Shown: positions 28,853 through 39,009, counted from the first letter of the stretch. The stretch is DNA of 64,000 nucleotides from Okeanomitos corallinicola TIOX110 (GCF_038050375.1 NZ_CP150886.1:3265318-3329317); one strand, 5' to 3'. A program made the numbers and translations. The notes: generated by a model from the sequence alone, not told the origin.

Positions 28853-30136
28853 GTGAGTTTTCAAACTCTAGTTGAACAAACCGAGATCCACCCAGAAGGC
28901 AACTCTGCTTCATCTACTCCCTTTGATGCAGATAGCTTTAATGAAGTAGTGATGTCTACCTATGGACGTTTTCCCCTGGCTTTAGAAAGAGGGTCTGGCT
29001 GTCGCGTTTGGGATACCCAAGGTAAGGAATATTTGGATTTTGTCGCCGGCATAGCTACTTGCACCTTGGGACACGCTCACCCAGCAATGGTGGCAGCTGT
29101 AAATCGGCAAATCCAAAAACTGCATCATGTCTCTAATTTGTACTATATTCCCGAACAAGGGGAATTAGCTAAATGGATTGTTGATCATTCCTGTGCAGAC
29201 CGGGTATTTTTCTGTAATTCTGGTGCAGAAGCTAATGAAGCAGCAATTAAACTGGCCAGAAAATACGCTCACACTGTCCTAGATATTGCTAACCCAATAA
29301 TTTTAACTGCTAACGCCAGTTTCCACGGTAGAACCCTAGCCACTATTACCGCTACTGGACAACCAAAATATCAAAAGCATTTTGATCCTCTAGTTCCTGG
29401 TTTCCATTATGTCCCCTATAACGATATTGCCGCAGTAGAGGCTGCTGTAACAGAATTAGATGAAGGCAATTATCGTGTCGGAGCAATCTTAATTGAACCA
29501 CTACAGGGAGAAGGTGGTGTACGTCCTGGAGATGTTGCTTACTTCCAAAAACTGCGCCAGCTTTGTGATGAAATCGGCATTTTGTTGATGTTCGATGAAG
29601 TACAAGTAGGCATGGGACGCAGTGGCAAGTTATGGGGTTATGAACACCTGGGAGTAGAACCGGATGTTTTCACCAGTGCTAAGGGATTAGGTGGCGGTAT
29701 TCCCATTGGTGCAATGATGGCTAAAAAGTTCTGTGATGTTTTCCAACCAGGGGAACACGCCAGTACATTCGGGGGAAATCCTTTTGTTTGTGGTGTGGCG
29801 CTGAGTGTGTGCCAAACTTTGGAAAAAGAGAATATTTTGGAGAATGTCCAAGAACAAGGCGCACATTTACGGGAAGGTTTAAAAATGATCGCTCGTAAAT
29901 ATCCTGACCATATTTCAGAAGTCCGGGGTTGGGGTTTAATTAATGGGATGGAAATTAAGGCTGACTCTCAGTTAACTGCTGCTGATGTTGTTAAAGCTGC
30001 CATGGATGAAGGTTTATTATTAGTACCAGCTGGTCTTAAAGTCGTCCGATTTGTACCCCCTTTAATTGTCACAGATACAGATATAAATCAAGCATTACAA
30101 GTAGTAGAAAAAGTGATGGTTAAAGTTACAGCATAA
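28853..30136 (+). CDS. argD: Acetylornithine aminotransferase (argD)
   Basis: A 427-aa class III PLP aminotransferase that converts N-acetylglutamate semialdehyde and glutamate to N-acetylornithine in arginine synthesis. Landmarks are LDFVAGIATCTLGHAHP, FFCNSGAEANEAAIKLARKY, the LMFDEVQVGMGRSGKLW block and the PLP lysine in TSAKGLGGGIPIGAMMA. It starts at GTG 28853 behind an AGGAGGTG ribosome-binding site. It is a single gene with an inverted repeat after its stop. A 4-aminobutyrate aminotransferase is the main alternative, but the motifs fit ArgD better. Confidence 0.92.
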   Translation: MSFQTLVEQTEIHPEGNSASSTPFDADSFNEVVMSTYGRFPLALERGSGCRVWDTQGKEYLDFVAGIATCTLGHAHPAMVAAVNRQIQKLHHVSNLYYIPEQGELAKWIVDHSCADRVFFCNSGAEANEAAIKLARKYAHTVLDIANPIILTANASFHGRTLATITATGQPKYQKHFDPLVPGFHYVPYNDIAAVEAAVTELDEGNYRVGAILIEPLQGEGGVRPGDVAYFQKLRQLCDEIGILLMFDEVQVGMGRSGKLWGYEHLGVEPDVFTSAKGLGGGIPIGAMMAKKFCDVFQPGEHASTFGGNPFVCGVALSVCQTLEKENILENVQEQGAHLREGLKMIARKYPDHISEVRGWGLINGMEIKADSQLTAADVVKAAMDEGLLLVPAGLKVVRFVPPLIVTDTDINQALQVVEKVMVKVTA

Positions 30137-30157
30137 GTAATTTGTAATTCAATCCAC

Positions 30158-30219
30158 ATCCCCGATTTCTAATATAATTAATCTCATCAATGCTAAGGTT
30201 AATCAAAGAAGTCGGGGAT
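30158..30219. repeat. Inverted repeat after argD (possible bidirectional terminator)
   Basis: Arms 30158-30170 (ATCCCCGATTTCT) and 30207-30219 (AGAAGTCGGGGAT) pair at 12 of 13 positions with a 36-nt loop. It lies between convergent argD and the HAD gene. The arm sequence is a known dispersed cyanobacterial repeat, so it may be mobile in origin and also act as a terminator; no clean T tract is present. Confidence 0.55.
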
Positions 30220-30262
30220 CTAAATTTTATGATTACTTTGCCAATAATGTTTTGAGATTAAT

Positions 30263-31021
30263 TCAGAAAGCCCTATATAAAGATGCGTCTACAATTTGAA
30301 TTTCACTAAGTTGATTAATGACCACATCTGCACCTTGAACATGATCTAAATTATCATTCCAGGTAATTCCTATTGTACCAGCCGCTTTAGCATTACGCGC
30401 CATTTGCATATCACCAATAGAATCACCTACCATCAAAGTAGCTCCTGCTTGTACTCCTAATGCTTGACAAGCTTGAAAGAACAAAATAGCATCTGGTTTA
30501 CTTGGACCTTCATCAACTCCCATTTCTAATTGTAGGTAGTCTCTTAAATGATGAGTCATCACAAATTGCTGTACATCTCTAGTTGTTGCGGCTGAGAGGA
30601 TACCTAGTTTTAATCCTGCTGATGATAGTGTTCTGAAAACATCTAAGACTCCAGGAAAAAGAGGTGAAAGACTACTGCTTAGATATTGATCCGCTTCTGC
30701 TAAGGCTTGACGAGCAATTGTTAATGATTCAAACCAGTTTCTACCTGTTTCGGCGATGTATGCAGCAGCAGCGACTTCTGTTTCTTTACGACTAGCTACA
30801 GACATCAATCCGGCTGGATCTAATTTGTCACCGTTAATACCATAGGCCATTAATAAAGGTTCGCCAATACCGGGTATTTGTGCATCTATGATTCTAGCTG
30901 CTTTTTGTCCTAGCGATCGCAAGTAAGTTTCTGAGTCTTCTAACGTACCATTTTTGTCAAATAAAATTGCCTGAATATCTGAAAAGCTGATATCTTTACA
31001 TTTGATAGTTACCATCTTCAT
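30263..31021 (-). CDS. HAD-superfamily hydrolase, phosphoglycolate phosphatase-like
   Basis: A 252-aa HAD protein with a helical cap. Motif I reads FDKNGTLEDSE, where the nucleophile Asp is kept but the general acid/base position is Asn (codon AAT) instead of the usual Asp. Motif II is the Ser of LGILSAAT, the motif III Lys lies in GPSKPDA, and motif IV is VGDSIGDMQMA. The overall pattern resembles Gph-type phosphatases. The Asn change may lower phosphatase activity or alter chemistry. It sits downstream of rpsA on the same strand, separated by a terminator, and converges on argD. Confidence 0.8.
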   Translation of the reverse strand: MKMVTIKCKDISFSDIQAILFDKNGTLEDSETYLRSLGQKAARIIDAQIPGIGEPLLMAYGINGDKLDPAGLMSVASRKETEVAAAAYIAETGRNWFESLTIARQALAEADQYLSSSLSPLFPGVLDVFRTLSSAGLKLGILSAATTRDVQQFVMTHHLRDYLQLEMGVDEGPSKPDAILFFQACQALGVQAGATLMVGDSIGDMQMARNAKAAGTIGITWNDNLDHVQGADVVINQLSEIQIVDASLYRAF

Positions 31022-31048
31022 TAGTTCTTATAAGTAGTTTAATTAGTA

Positions 31049-31073
31049 CAAAAAAAGAGGGATAAACCCTCTT
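31049..31073 (-). terminator. Rho-independent terminator of rpsA
   Basis: Read on the minus strand: AGAGGG, loop TTTAT, CCCTCT, followed by a run of seven T. The arms are at 31067-31072 and 31056-31061. It lies 45 bp after the rpsA stop codon and before the HAD gene. Confidence 0.85.
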
Positions 31074-31117
31074 CAACTTTATACCTTAATTTGCAAGTAA
31101 ATACAGGTAATTATGTA

Positions 31118-32239
31118 TTACTCTTCAACAGTTACAGGAACTTCTGTTTCTGTTGTTTCTGTTGCTTCTACAGTTTCAGCCACTACTGGAGCTTCTGCTT
31201 CTGTTGCTTCTACAATTTCAGCCACTGCTGGAGCTTCTGCTGCTACTGGAACTTCTGTTTCTGCTGTTTCTGCTGTTTCCACAGTTTCAGTTCCCTCAAC
31301 AACTTCAGTTTCTTCTGCTGGAGCAACAGTTAGACCTTGCTGTTTAGCTAACATTTGTTCCCTATACTTAGCCGCCATTTCTTCAGCCTTATCATAGACT
31401 AAATCACGGTTCTTAATCATGTCACCGGGTTCGGGTTCTAGCTGCTTGGTAGACAGAGATATTCTTCCTCTTTCTGCATCCAAGTCAATGATCATTACTT
31501 TCACTTCATCATTGACATTAAATACGCTATGTGGTGTATCAATATGCTCGTGGGAAATTTCAGAAATATGAAGTAGTCCACTTACACCGCCAATATCAAT
31601 AAATGCACCGTATGGTTTGATACCGCGAACAGTCCCTATGACGACTTCCCCTACTTCTAAGCGGTTCATCTTCCGCTCAACCAAAGCCCGACGATGGGAT
31701 AGAACTAAGCGGTTGCGCTCTTCATCTACTTCTAGGAATTTTAAAGGTAATTCTTCCCCTACTAATTCTTCTTTGGGTTTGCGGGTACTAATGTGAGAAC
31801 CAGGGATAAAACCTCTGAGTCCTTCAATTCTTACCAATGCACCGCCACGATTAGTAGCAAACACACCAGAACGTACGGTAGCATCTTCTGCCTGTAATTG
31901 CCGTACCCTTTCCCAAGCCCTCATGTATTCTATACGACGAATGGACAGAGTTAACTGACCATCTTCGTTTTCATCAGTGAGGATGAAAAATTCCCGTGTT
32001 TCGTTTGATTGTAAGACTTCTTCCGGGGCATCCACCCGGTTAATAGACATTTCCTGTATAGGTATGTATGCTGCTGTTTTCGCACCAATGTCAATCAGAG
32101 CGCCGCGCGGCTCTATACTAAACACTGTACCTGGTACAATATCACCAGGGCTGAAGTGATAATCGTACTTATCAAGTAGAGCAGCGAAATCTTCGTGAGT
32201 AAATCCAATTTCTGTAGCGGTTAAATTCTGATTGACCAT
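31118..32239 (-). CDS. rpsA: 30S ribosomal protein S1 (rpsA)
   Basis: A 373-aa S1 protein of the short cyanobacterial/chloroplast type, with three S1 RNA-binding repeats at about residues 30-100, 118-185 and 198-268 (for example GEVVIGTVRGIKPYGAFIDI in the third). It helps the 30S subunit bind mRNA. The last 65 residues are a low-complexity tail of Val, Glu, Ala and Thr (ETVETAETAETEVPV and similar) encoded by imperfect DNA repeats, which give spurious antisense frames. A terminator follows at 31049. Upstream is a leader of over 400 bp that reaches psbT. Confidence 0.93.
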   Translation of the reverse strand: MVNQNLTATEIGFTHEDFAALLDKYDYHFSPGDIVPGTVFSIEPRGALIDIGAKTAAYIPIQEMSINRVDAPEEVLQSNETREFFILTDENEDGQLTLSIRRIEYMRAWERVRQLQAEDATVRSGVFATNRGGALVRIEGLRGFIPGSHISTRKPKEELVGEELPLKFLEVDEERNRLVLSHRRALVERKMNRLEVGEVVIGTVRGIKPYGAFIDIGGVSGLLHISEISHEHIDTPHSVFNVNDEVKVMIIDLDAERGRISLSTKQLEPEPGDMIKNRDLVYDKAEEMAAKYREQMLAKQQGLTVAPAEETEVVEGTETVETAETAETEVPVAAEAPAVAEIVEATEAEAPVVAETVEATETTETEVPVTVEE

Positions 32240-32675
32240 GCTGATTTTTCCTGGTTCGATTCTCCGTCAAGTTTTTATCACAGTTAATGATGTATAGGCG
32301 AGGGCTTTTTATAGAAGTCTACACTTACATCCTTGTCTATCCTAGCTCAGAAGTGCTAGGTTCACATATATCAACTTCCAGATAGGATATTATATCACAT
32401 ATCAAAAAGTTATTCACTATTTTTTGGGTTGTTACACCAAATTATATTTAACCCAGCTAGGGAGAAATTGCATGAATAAAAGCTGATGCAATAACTATCT
32501 TAGAATCCCAAATTATAAATCTAACATATTTCGCCTTTAAATTTAAAATGGTATATCTTCTGTAGTTCAGCAGTATTTCTGGCAAAAACCTCACCAATGG
32601 TATCCGTTGCTACTATATTTAGCGGCAACGGATGAAAGGCTAAATTATCTGAAAATACGGGTAATGACACCCTAA
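32240..32675. other. Leader/intergenic region between psbT and rpsA
   Basis: 436 bp with no gene. Positions 32341-32360 hold a small perfect inverted repeat (CCTAGC...GCTAGG) that could fold in the rpsA leader. Long S1 leaders are sometimes autoregulated, but nothing here proves it. Confidence 0.4.
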
Positions 32676-32783
32676 TTAGTCTTTATCTTTTCTCTCAAAA
32701 CGAGGGGGTTCGCGAAAGGCGATCGCAAAAAAGAGAACACCTATTGCTAAGGTCAAGATCAAGATGTATGCAACGCTTTCCAT
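32676..32783 (-). CDS. psbT: Photosystem II protein PsbT
   Basis: A 35-aa protein starting MESVAYILILTLAIGVLFFA and ending in the short basic/acidic tail RFERKDKD. It is one membrane helix with the classic PsbT start. PsbT sits at the PSII dimer interface near D1 and CP47. It is encoded 102 bp downstream of psbB on the same strand, the conserved psbB-psbT arrangement. Confidence 0.93.
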   Translation of the reverse strand: MESVAYILILTLAIGVLFFAIAFREPPRFERKDKD

Positions 32784-32885
32784 ATCAGGATTCCCTGCTT
32801 ATACAGCTAGTAATTTTAGTTGATCAAACAAGTAAGAAAGAAAGTATGAAGTAATAAAACTTCATACCTTATACTTCATTCTGGA

Positions 32886-34415
32886 TTAGGCTTCCTTCCG
32901 AACACGAGTGGACTTGTCACCAACTTTTTGGAACAGCCCCCACTCTACTTGCTCTTCTAGGTCAGCTTCTACGCCGGCAAATACGTCACGGTAGATTGTC
33001 CGTGAACCGTGCCAGATGTGACCGAAGAAGAATAGTAACGCAAATACAGCGTGACCGAAGGTAAACCAACCTCTGGGAGATGTACGGAATACACCATCAG
33101 AGTTTAAGGTTTCTCTATCAAAGTCAAAGATTTCGCCACCTTGAGCCTTACGAGCATATTTCTTCACATCAGCGGGATCTGTAAAGGTTTGACCATCCAA
33201 ATCACCACCGTAGAAGCTAACAGTTACACCTGTTTGCTCAATGCTGAATTTTGATTCTGCCCGACGGAATGGAATGTCAGCGCGGACTACTCCATCTGCA
33301 TCGGTCAAGACGACAGGGAAGGTTTCAAAGAAGTTAGGCAGACGACGTACTGTTAACTCACGTCCTTCTGCATCGGTAAATACTGCATGACCTTGCCAAG
33401 ATTGGGCAATACCATCACCTTTAACCATTGGACCTGTACGGAATAAACCACCTTTAGCGGGGCTATTACCTACGTAGTCATAGAAGGCCAATTTTTCAGG
33501 TATTTGTGACCAAGCTTCAGATAGGCTTGCACCTTGAGCAACGCTAGTTTGTACACGGCGCTCAATTTCTTGATGGAAGTAGCCTTGATCCCACTGATAG
33601 CGGGTAGGTCCAAACAATTCAATGGGGGTAGTAGCGTTACCGTACCACATAGTACCAGCAACTACGAATGCTGCAAAGAATACAGCCGCAATACTGCTGG
33701 AAAGTACGGTTTCGATGTTACCCATCCGTAGGGCTTTGTAGAGCCTTTCGGGAGGACGAACTGTTAAGTGGAATAAACCAGCAATAATACCAACTACACC
33801 AGCAGCAATGTGGTGAGCTACAACGCCACCGGGGTTAAAGGGGTTAAACCCGGCTGGTCCCCATTCTGGTGCTACTGCTTGGATGCTACCGGTAACACCA
33901 TAGGCATCGGAAACCCACATCCCAGGTCCAAACAGACCGGTTAAGTGGAAGGCTCCGAAACCGAAACAAAGTAAACCAGATAAGAACAGGTGGATGCCAA
34001 ACATTTTTGGCAAATCTAAGGCAGGTTCGCCTGTACGGGGATCTCTGAAGAGTTCTAAATCCCAGAATACCCAGTGCCAAACGGCAGCTAGGAATAATAA
34101 ACCAGAAAGAACGATGTGAGCAGCAGCAACACCTTCAAATGACCAGAAGCCGGGGTCTACTGCTGTGCCACCGGTTACGCTCCAACCACCCCAGGATTCA
34201 GTTACGCCTAAACGTGACATAAAGGGAAGTACAAACATCCCTTGTCTCCACATGGGGTTGAGAATTGGATCACTTGAATCGTAAGTAGCCAGTTCATAGA
34301 GTGCCATTGAACCAGCCCAGCCAGCAACTAGGGCTGTGTGCATTAAGTGTACAGAAATCAGTCGGCCTGGATCGTTCAGGACAACTGTATGTACTCGATA
34401 CCAGGGTAGTCCCAT
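32886..34415 (-). CDS. psbB: Photosystem II CP47 chlorophyll-binding protein (psbB)
   Basis: A 509-aa core antenna protein of photosystem II. The start [20 protein letters not shown] and repeated His in hydrophobic helices (for example [16 protein letters not shown] and [16 protein letters not shown]) are diagnostic; these His residues ligate chlorophyll a. Six membrane helices and the large lumenal loop between helices 5 and 6 (about residues 260-450) are present. Length is typical. psbT follows. The 473-bp upstream region should hold its light-responsive promoter, though I could not define elements. Confidence 0.97.
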   Translation of the reverse strand: MGLPWYRVHTVVLNDPGRLISVHLMHTALVAGWAGSMALYELATYDSSDPILNPMWRQGMFVLPFMSRLGVTESWGGWSVTGGTAVDPGFWSFEGVAAAHIVLSGLLFLAAVWHWVFWDLELFRDPRTGEPALDLPKMFGIHLFLSGLLCFGFGAFHLTGLFGPGMWVSDAYGVTGSIQAVAPEWGPAGFNPFNPGGVVAHHIAAGVVGIIAGLFHLTVRPPERLYKALRMGNIETVLSSSIAAVFFAAFVVAGTMWYGNATTPIELFGPTRYQWDQGYFHQEIERRVQTSVAQGASLSEAWSQIPEKLAFYDYVGNSPAKGGLFRTGPMVKGDGIAQSWQGHAVFTDAEGRELTVRRLPNFFETFPVVLTDADGVVRADIPFRRAESKFSIEQTGVTVSFYGGDLDGQTFTDPADVKKYARKAQGGEIFDFDRETLNSDGVFRTSPRGWFTFGHAVFALLFFFGHIWHGSRTIYRDVFAGVEADLEEQVEWGLFQKVGDKSTRVRKEA

Positions 34416-34888
34416 TGACTACAATCCTCCTAGATGAGTTAGTTTTGTTTACTAAGCAATTTTCTTACTGAGGATCTGAGGGGGATAAGCCGCCACTCAG
34501 AAAACTCTCCGAGTTTTTGTTATTGCTAGTCTTGAGTTTTACCACAGATTAGCCTGTGTTTTAGCAATGCTTTGCCGCTGTCATCGCTTAATTTCCTAGA
34601 GTTTGTCACTTTTGGAAGGTAGCTATTGAGGCGGCTATGGGATTGCTGAACAAAAATGAGAATATTTTAAAAAGTGTAACTATTCCTGGAACGCTTTGCA
34701 AGCATCTCCTGAAATGTATTTACCTGGCTTGTGGCTTAAATATCGCTGCTAATCTTAGGTATTTTACAGTTAACTGCGGCTCAAGTATTACAAAAGTGAA
34801 GTGCTATGTTTTGTAAAGATAGTCCTATTATATATAATTAACCGATTACATATCCTAAAATAATTAACTGCTGATTTTTAAAAAATTA
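34416..34888. other. Divergent intergenic region, psbB / substrate-binding protein
   Basis: 473 bp between psbB and the divergent transporter gene. It should contain the promoters of both. I see AT-rich stretches but no clear operator, repeat or small gene. Confidence 0.5.
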
Positions 34889-36526
34889 ATGGTAATAAAC
34901 TGGTTTTCTGTTTCTATAAGACGGTGGAATAAAGTAACAAAATTTCTATCTTTGTTCTGTTTATGTTTATTGCTGGCTGTCAGCTGTACCCCTAGTCAAC
35001 AAACGACTACTCCAATTGCTGGTGATGGCAGAATTACTTTGGGGACGACAGCAAAACCAAGAACCCTTGATCCGGCTGATGCCTATGAATTAGGATCTTT
35101 GGGTTTAGTATTTAACATGAGCGATCGCTTGTACACCTATGAACCAGGTAGCACAGAAATTAAACCCCAACTAGCCACAGCATTGCCCAAAGTTAGCGAA
35201 GATGGTTTAACATATACTATTCCCTTGCGGGAAGGAGTTGTTTTCCATGATGGTACACCTTTTAACGCTAAAGCAATGGAATTTAGTATTCAGCGTTTTA
35301 TCGAAAATAAAGGTAAACCATCTTTTTTATTGTCTGATACTGTAGATTCTGTGCAAGCTACTGGGGATTACGAATTAACAATTAAACTAAAAAAACCCTT
35401 TGCGGCTTTCCCCTCACTGTTAGCATTTTCTGGAGTCTGTCCTGTTTCTCCTCAAGCTTATGAAATTGGGGCTGGGAAATTTCAACCTAATACTTTTATA
35501 GGCACTGGTCCATATAAATTAGCCCAGTATGGAACAGATTCTTTAAGATTGGATGTGTTTGATCAATATTGGGGAGAAAAACCAGCAAATAAAGGTGTTA
35601 ATATCCAAATTCAAACTAGCCCAGTTAATTTATTTAATGCTTTTCAAACTGGTGCGGTAGATGTGGCTTATTTGTCTTTACAACCAGATCAAATTAAAAG
35701 CTTAGAAGCAGGTGCAAAAAAAGGAGACTGGCAAGCTATCACTGCTCAAGGTAGTGTAGTTAGCTATATGGTTTTAAATCGTAATCAACAACCTTTAGAT
35801 AAACCAGAAGTAAGACAGGCGATCGCATCATTAATAGACCGTCCACTCTTAAATGAAAGAGTTTTATTTAATCAAGCTGATCCACTTTACAGCATGATTC
35901 CTACCACATTTAATGTTTCCCAACCATTATTTAAAGATAAATATGGTGATGGTAAATTTGAAGAAGCGAAAAAATTATTAACAACCGCAGGTTTTTCTCA
36001 AGTAAATCCTGCCAAAATTCAAGTTTGGTATCCCGCAAGTTCACCCACCCGCAGTTTAGCAGCACAGACTTTAAAATCCTTAGCTGATACTCAAATGGAT
36101 GGCATCTTACAACTAGAAGTAAAAACCGTCGAAGGGGCAACTTTCTTTAAAGAAATTTCTAAAGGACTATACCCCATAGCTTTACTAGATTGGTATCCAG
36201 ACTTTTTAGATCCAGATAATTATGTACAGCCATTTTTAGCCTGTGAAAAAGGTTCAGAAGCAAAAGGTTGTGAAACTGGAGGAAGTCAAACCCAAGGCTC
36301 TTTTTATTACAGTGAAACAATGAATCAACTCATTGATCAGCAACGCAAAGAACAAAACCCAGAAGCGAGGAAGAAAATATTTTCTGACATTCAAAATCAA
36401 GTTTTAACCGATGTTCCTTACATTCCCCTCTGGCAAAACAAAGATTATGTATTTGCTCAAAAAAATGTAAGTGATGTCAAATTAGATCCCACTCAAAATC
36501 TGATTTACAAAAACATTAAAAAGTAG
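34889..36526 (+). CDS. Peptide/nickel-type ABC transporter substrate-binding lipoprotein
   Basis: A 545-aa family 5 solute-binding protein (DppA/OppA/NikA type). After a basic start, the hydrophobic stretch FLSLFCLCLLLAVSC ends in a lipobox with Cys near residue 33, so it is probably an outer-leaflet lipoprotein facing the periplasm. The family signature appears in the region PQLATALPKVSEDGLTYTI and in VVFHDGTPFNAKAMEFS. It likely delivers an oligopeptide or similar ligand to the permease encoded next. A heptamer repeat separates the two genes. The ligand cannot be told from sequence. Confidence 0.88.
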   Translation: MVINWFSVSIRRWNKVTKFLSLFCLCLLLAVSCTPSQQTTTPIAGDGRITLGTTAKPRTLDPADAYELGSLGLVFNMSDRLYTYEPGSTEIKPQLATALPKVSEDGLTYTIPLREGVVFHDGTPFNAKAMEFSIQRFIENKGKPSFLLSDTVDSVQATGDYELTIKLKKPFAAFPSLLAFSGVCPVSPQAYEIGAGKFQPNTFIGTGPYKLAQYGTDSLRLDVFDQYWGEKPANKGVNIQIQTSPVNLFNAFQTGAVDVAYLSLQPDQIKSLEAGAKKGDWQAITAQGSVVSYMVLNRNQQPLDKPEVRQAIASLIDRPLLNERVLFNQADPLYSMIPTTFNVSQPLFKDKYGDGKFEEAKKLLTTAGFSQVNPAKIQVWYPASSPTRSLAAQTLKSLADTQMDGILQLEVKTVEGATFFKEISKGLYPIALLDWYPDFLDPDNYVQPFLACEKGSEAKGCETGGSQTQGSFYYSETMNQLIDQQRKEQNPEARKKIFSDIQNQVLTDVPYIPLWQNKDYVFAQKNVSDVKLDPTQNLIYKNIKK

Positions 36527-36565
36527 TTATTAGTTATTAGTCATTGGTCATTGGTCATTAGTTAT
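36527..36565. repeat. TTATTAG/TCATTGG heptamer repeat
   Basis: Tandem heptamers begin right at the stop codon of the binding-protein gene (TTATTAGTTATTAGTCATTGG and on). It is a typical short tandem repeat of heterocystous cyanobacteria; similar units recur near 53980-54059 and 63210-63245. Confidence 0.75.
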
Positions 36566-36619
36566 ATTGATCCTGACTTCTGACTTCTGATTCCCCACTC
36601 CTTGAACTCTTTCTAAAAT

Positions 36620-37645
36620 ATGTCTCGTTCCAAAGCCTTACAATATTACATAGTTTCTCGGTTGCTATTTGCACCATTGCAACTATTAACAATTATCACC
36701 ATTGTTTTTCTGTTATTAAGAGCTACCCCAGGAGATCCAGCAGATGCAATTCTGGGTGGACGAGCGCCAGAAAGTGCTAAAGAAGAATTAAGAAAACAAC
36801 TGGGTTTAGATTTACCAATCTGGTTACAATACCTCAATTATTTAGGAAATATTCTCCGTTTTGATTTGGGAACTTCCTTAACCAGTCGTGGTCAAAATGT
36901 CTGGGAAATTATTAGTCAACATTTCCCCGCTACCGCAGAATTAGCAGTTTCTAGTATGCTAATTGCGTTAATCGTAGGGATTTTCGTTGGTACAATTTCC
37001 GCATCTCGTCCGGGAACTTCCTTTGATGTTGGTGGACGTTTATTTGGAATTATTACCTACGCACTACCTATGTTTTGGGTGGGAATGTTATTACAATTAA
37101 TCTTCTCTGTCCAACTGCGTTGGTTTCCTAATTCTAATCGTTTTCCCCCTAATCTTCCTGCACCTGAAACTATTACTGGTTTATATACATTAGATAGTTT
37201 GTTAGGTGGTAATTTGAGTCAATTTTTTACAGCTTTACATCATTTAGCTTTACCTAGTTTAACTTTAGGAATTTTACTCAGTGGCATTTTTGAACGTATT
37301 GTTAGGGTAAATTTAAAACAAACTTTAAAAGCTGATTATGTAGAAGCGGCTAGAGCGCGAGGAATATCTGAAAATAAGATTTTGATATCTCATGCTTTAA
37401 AGAATGCCTTGATACCTGTAATTACGGTCTTAGGTTTAACATTTGCTTCTTTATTGGGAGGAGCAATTTTAACAGAAGTAACATTTTCTTGGCCTGGTTT
37501 AGCAAATCGTTTATATCAAGCTATTTCTGATCGAGATTATCCGACTGTACAGGGAGTGTTGGTGTTTTTTGGTGCAATTGTTGTGACTGCGAGTATTTTG
37601 ATTGATATTCTCAATGCTTATGTAGATCCGCGAATTAGGTATTGA
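36620..37645 (+). CDS. DppB/OppB-type ABC transporter permease
   Basis: A 341-aa inner-membrane permease with about six helices. The N-terminal block LLRATPGDPADAILGGRAPE is typical of DppB-like proteins, and the EAA loop that docks the ATPase is seen in YVEAARARGISENKILISHA. It follows the binding protein on the same strand and should form a heterodimer with the DppC-like permease encoded convergently at 37817. No ATPase gene lies in the window. Confidence 0.9.
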   Translation: MSRSKALQYYIVSRLLFAPLQLLTIITIVFLLLRATPGDPADAILGGRAPESAKEELRKQLGLDLPIWLQYLNYLGNILRFDLGTSLTSRGQNVWEIISQHFPATAELAVSSMLIALIVGIFVGTISASRPGTSFDVGGRLFGIITYALPMFWVGMLLQLIFSVQLRWFPNSNRFPPNLPAPETITGLYTLDSLLGGNLSQFFTALHHLALPSLTLGILLSGIFERIVRVNLKQTLKADYVEAARARGISENKILISHALKNALIPVITVLGLTFASLLGGAILTEVTFSWPGLANRLYQAISDRDYPTVQGVLVFFGAIVVTASILIDILNAYVDPRIRY

Positions 37646-37816
37646 AAACACTTAAATAAGTAGTCGTGCAAAATAAATTTCATATTTAGGGAAGGTGACA
37701 GGTGACAGTTGACAGACAAGAGATACAGAGATTTCTATTGTTTTCCCAAATGTGCAATTAATTTTGCCCAGGTACTTAAATACTAATTTACAATACTTAA
37801 ATAGTATCTGAGTTGA

Positions 37817-38932
37817 CTACCTCTGCAAACTCCGAGGATCAAGTGCATCCCTCAACCCATCACCAAGGACATTAAAGGATAAAACTGTCAAAATAATCAA
37901 AATTGCAGGGGGCAAAATTAACCAAGGTTGTAATACTAAAATCGAAGCATTACTAGCTAAAGAAAGCATATTTCCCCAAGAAGGATCGGGTTGTTGAATC
38001 CCTAAACCAATCAAACTTAATACTGCTTCTGCACCAATAAAACTGGGAATTGTTAAGGTTGCTGAAATCACCACATAGGTAGCAGTTTGGGGTAAAACAT
38101 GACGGATAATAATATAAATTGGTTTCCCACCCATTGCTAATGATGCTTGGACAAATTCTCTTTCTTTAATTGATAAAACTTGTCCACGAATTACCCTAGC
38201 TAAACCCGCCCAACTAATTACAGAAGTAATTAAAACAATAAACAAAAACCTCTGTGTACTTGTTAATTGGGGGCTTAAAATTCCTGACAATGCTGCTAAT
38301 AAATAAATACCTGGAAAGGTCATCAAAACTTCGGCAAGACGCATGATTACACTATCAATGACACCGCCAAAATAACCAGAAATACCGCCTATTAATAACG
38401 CCAGAGGATAGGTAATAATAATCCCAAAGATACCAATAAATAAACTAATCCTTCCACCATAAAGCAGGCGACTAAATTGATCTCTTCCTTGTTCGTCAGT
38501 ACCTAAAATGTTAAATTTAGCTTCTCCTTTAGCTCCAAATAAATGTAAATTGAGAGGAATACCGGAAATGATAGTAATTTCTTCCCATTTTGGAGGTAAG
38601 GGTAAACTCAGTTTAAATAACTGATATTCAGAATCAAAAACAAATAAGCCTAGAGGAGAAGGTTTTTGATAATCTATAATTAATTTTCTTTCCCCTGTTT
38701 CTATGTCTGTATCTCCTTGAATAGTAGGATAAATATGAGGGCCTATAAACTTACCCTCTTGGGAAATCCAATGAATACGAGTTGGTGGTAGCAAAGAACC
38801 GTTAGGTTGTGAATCATAAGGGTTATAAGGTGCAATAAAATCAGCCCCAATTACTGCTAAATAAAAAACTAATAAAATAATTGCCCCAAATTTGGCTAAG
38901 GAATTTTTTTTGAGTCTTTGCCACCAATTCAT
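37817..38932 (-). CDS. DppC/OppC-type ABC transporter permease
   Basis: A 371-aa permease. The N-terminal helix NSLAKFGAIILLVFYLAVIG is followed by a long periplasmic loop of about 120 residues before the LGTDEQGRDQFSRLLYGGR motif common to DppC proteins. The EAA loop is seen in EFVQASLAMGGKPIYIIIRH. It is the expected partner of the DppB-like permease but lies on the opposite strand, tail to tail, so the importer is not one operon here. Confidence 0.88.
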   Translation of the reverse strand: MNWWQRLKKNSLAKFGAIILLVFYLAVIGADFIAPYNPYDSQPNGSLLPPTRIHWISQEGKFIGPHIYPTIQGDTDIETGERKLIIDYQKPSPLGLFVFDSEYQLFKLSLPLPPKWEEITIISGIPLNLHLFGAKGEAKFNILGTDEQGRDQFSRLLYGGRISLFIGIFGIIITYPLALLIGGISGYFGGVIDSVIMRLAEVLMTFPGIYLLAALSGILSPQLTSTQRFLFIVLITSVISWAGLARVIRGQVLSIKEREFVQASLAMGGKPIYIIIRHVLPQTATYVVISATLTIPSFIGAEAVLSLIGLGIQQPDPSWGNMLSLASNASILVLQPWLILPPAILIILTVLSFNVLGDGLRDALDPRSLQR

Positions 38933-39009
38933 AATTTTTACTTTGCTCTCTAAAAATGATTAAAATATACTTCTCTTGTCATGAAAATCACATGATTTTA
39001 TATAATCTG

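Noticed and set aside
31091-31397. Three plus-strand frames rich in Ser/Val, Phe/Cys or Leu
   Set aside because: They are antisense to the repeat-coded tail of rpsA and arise from its low-complexity DNA.
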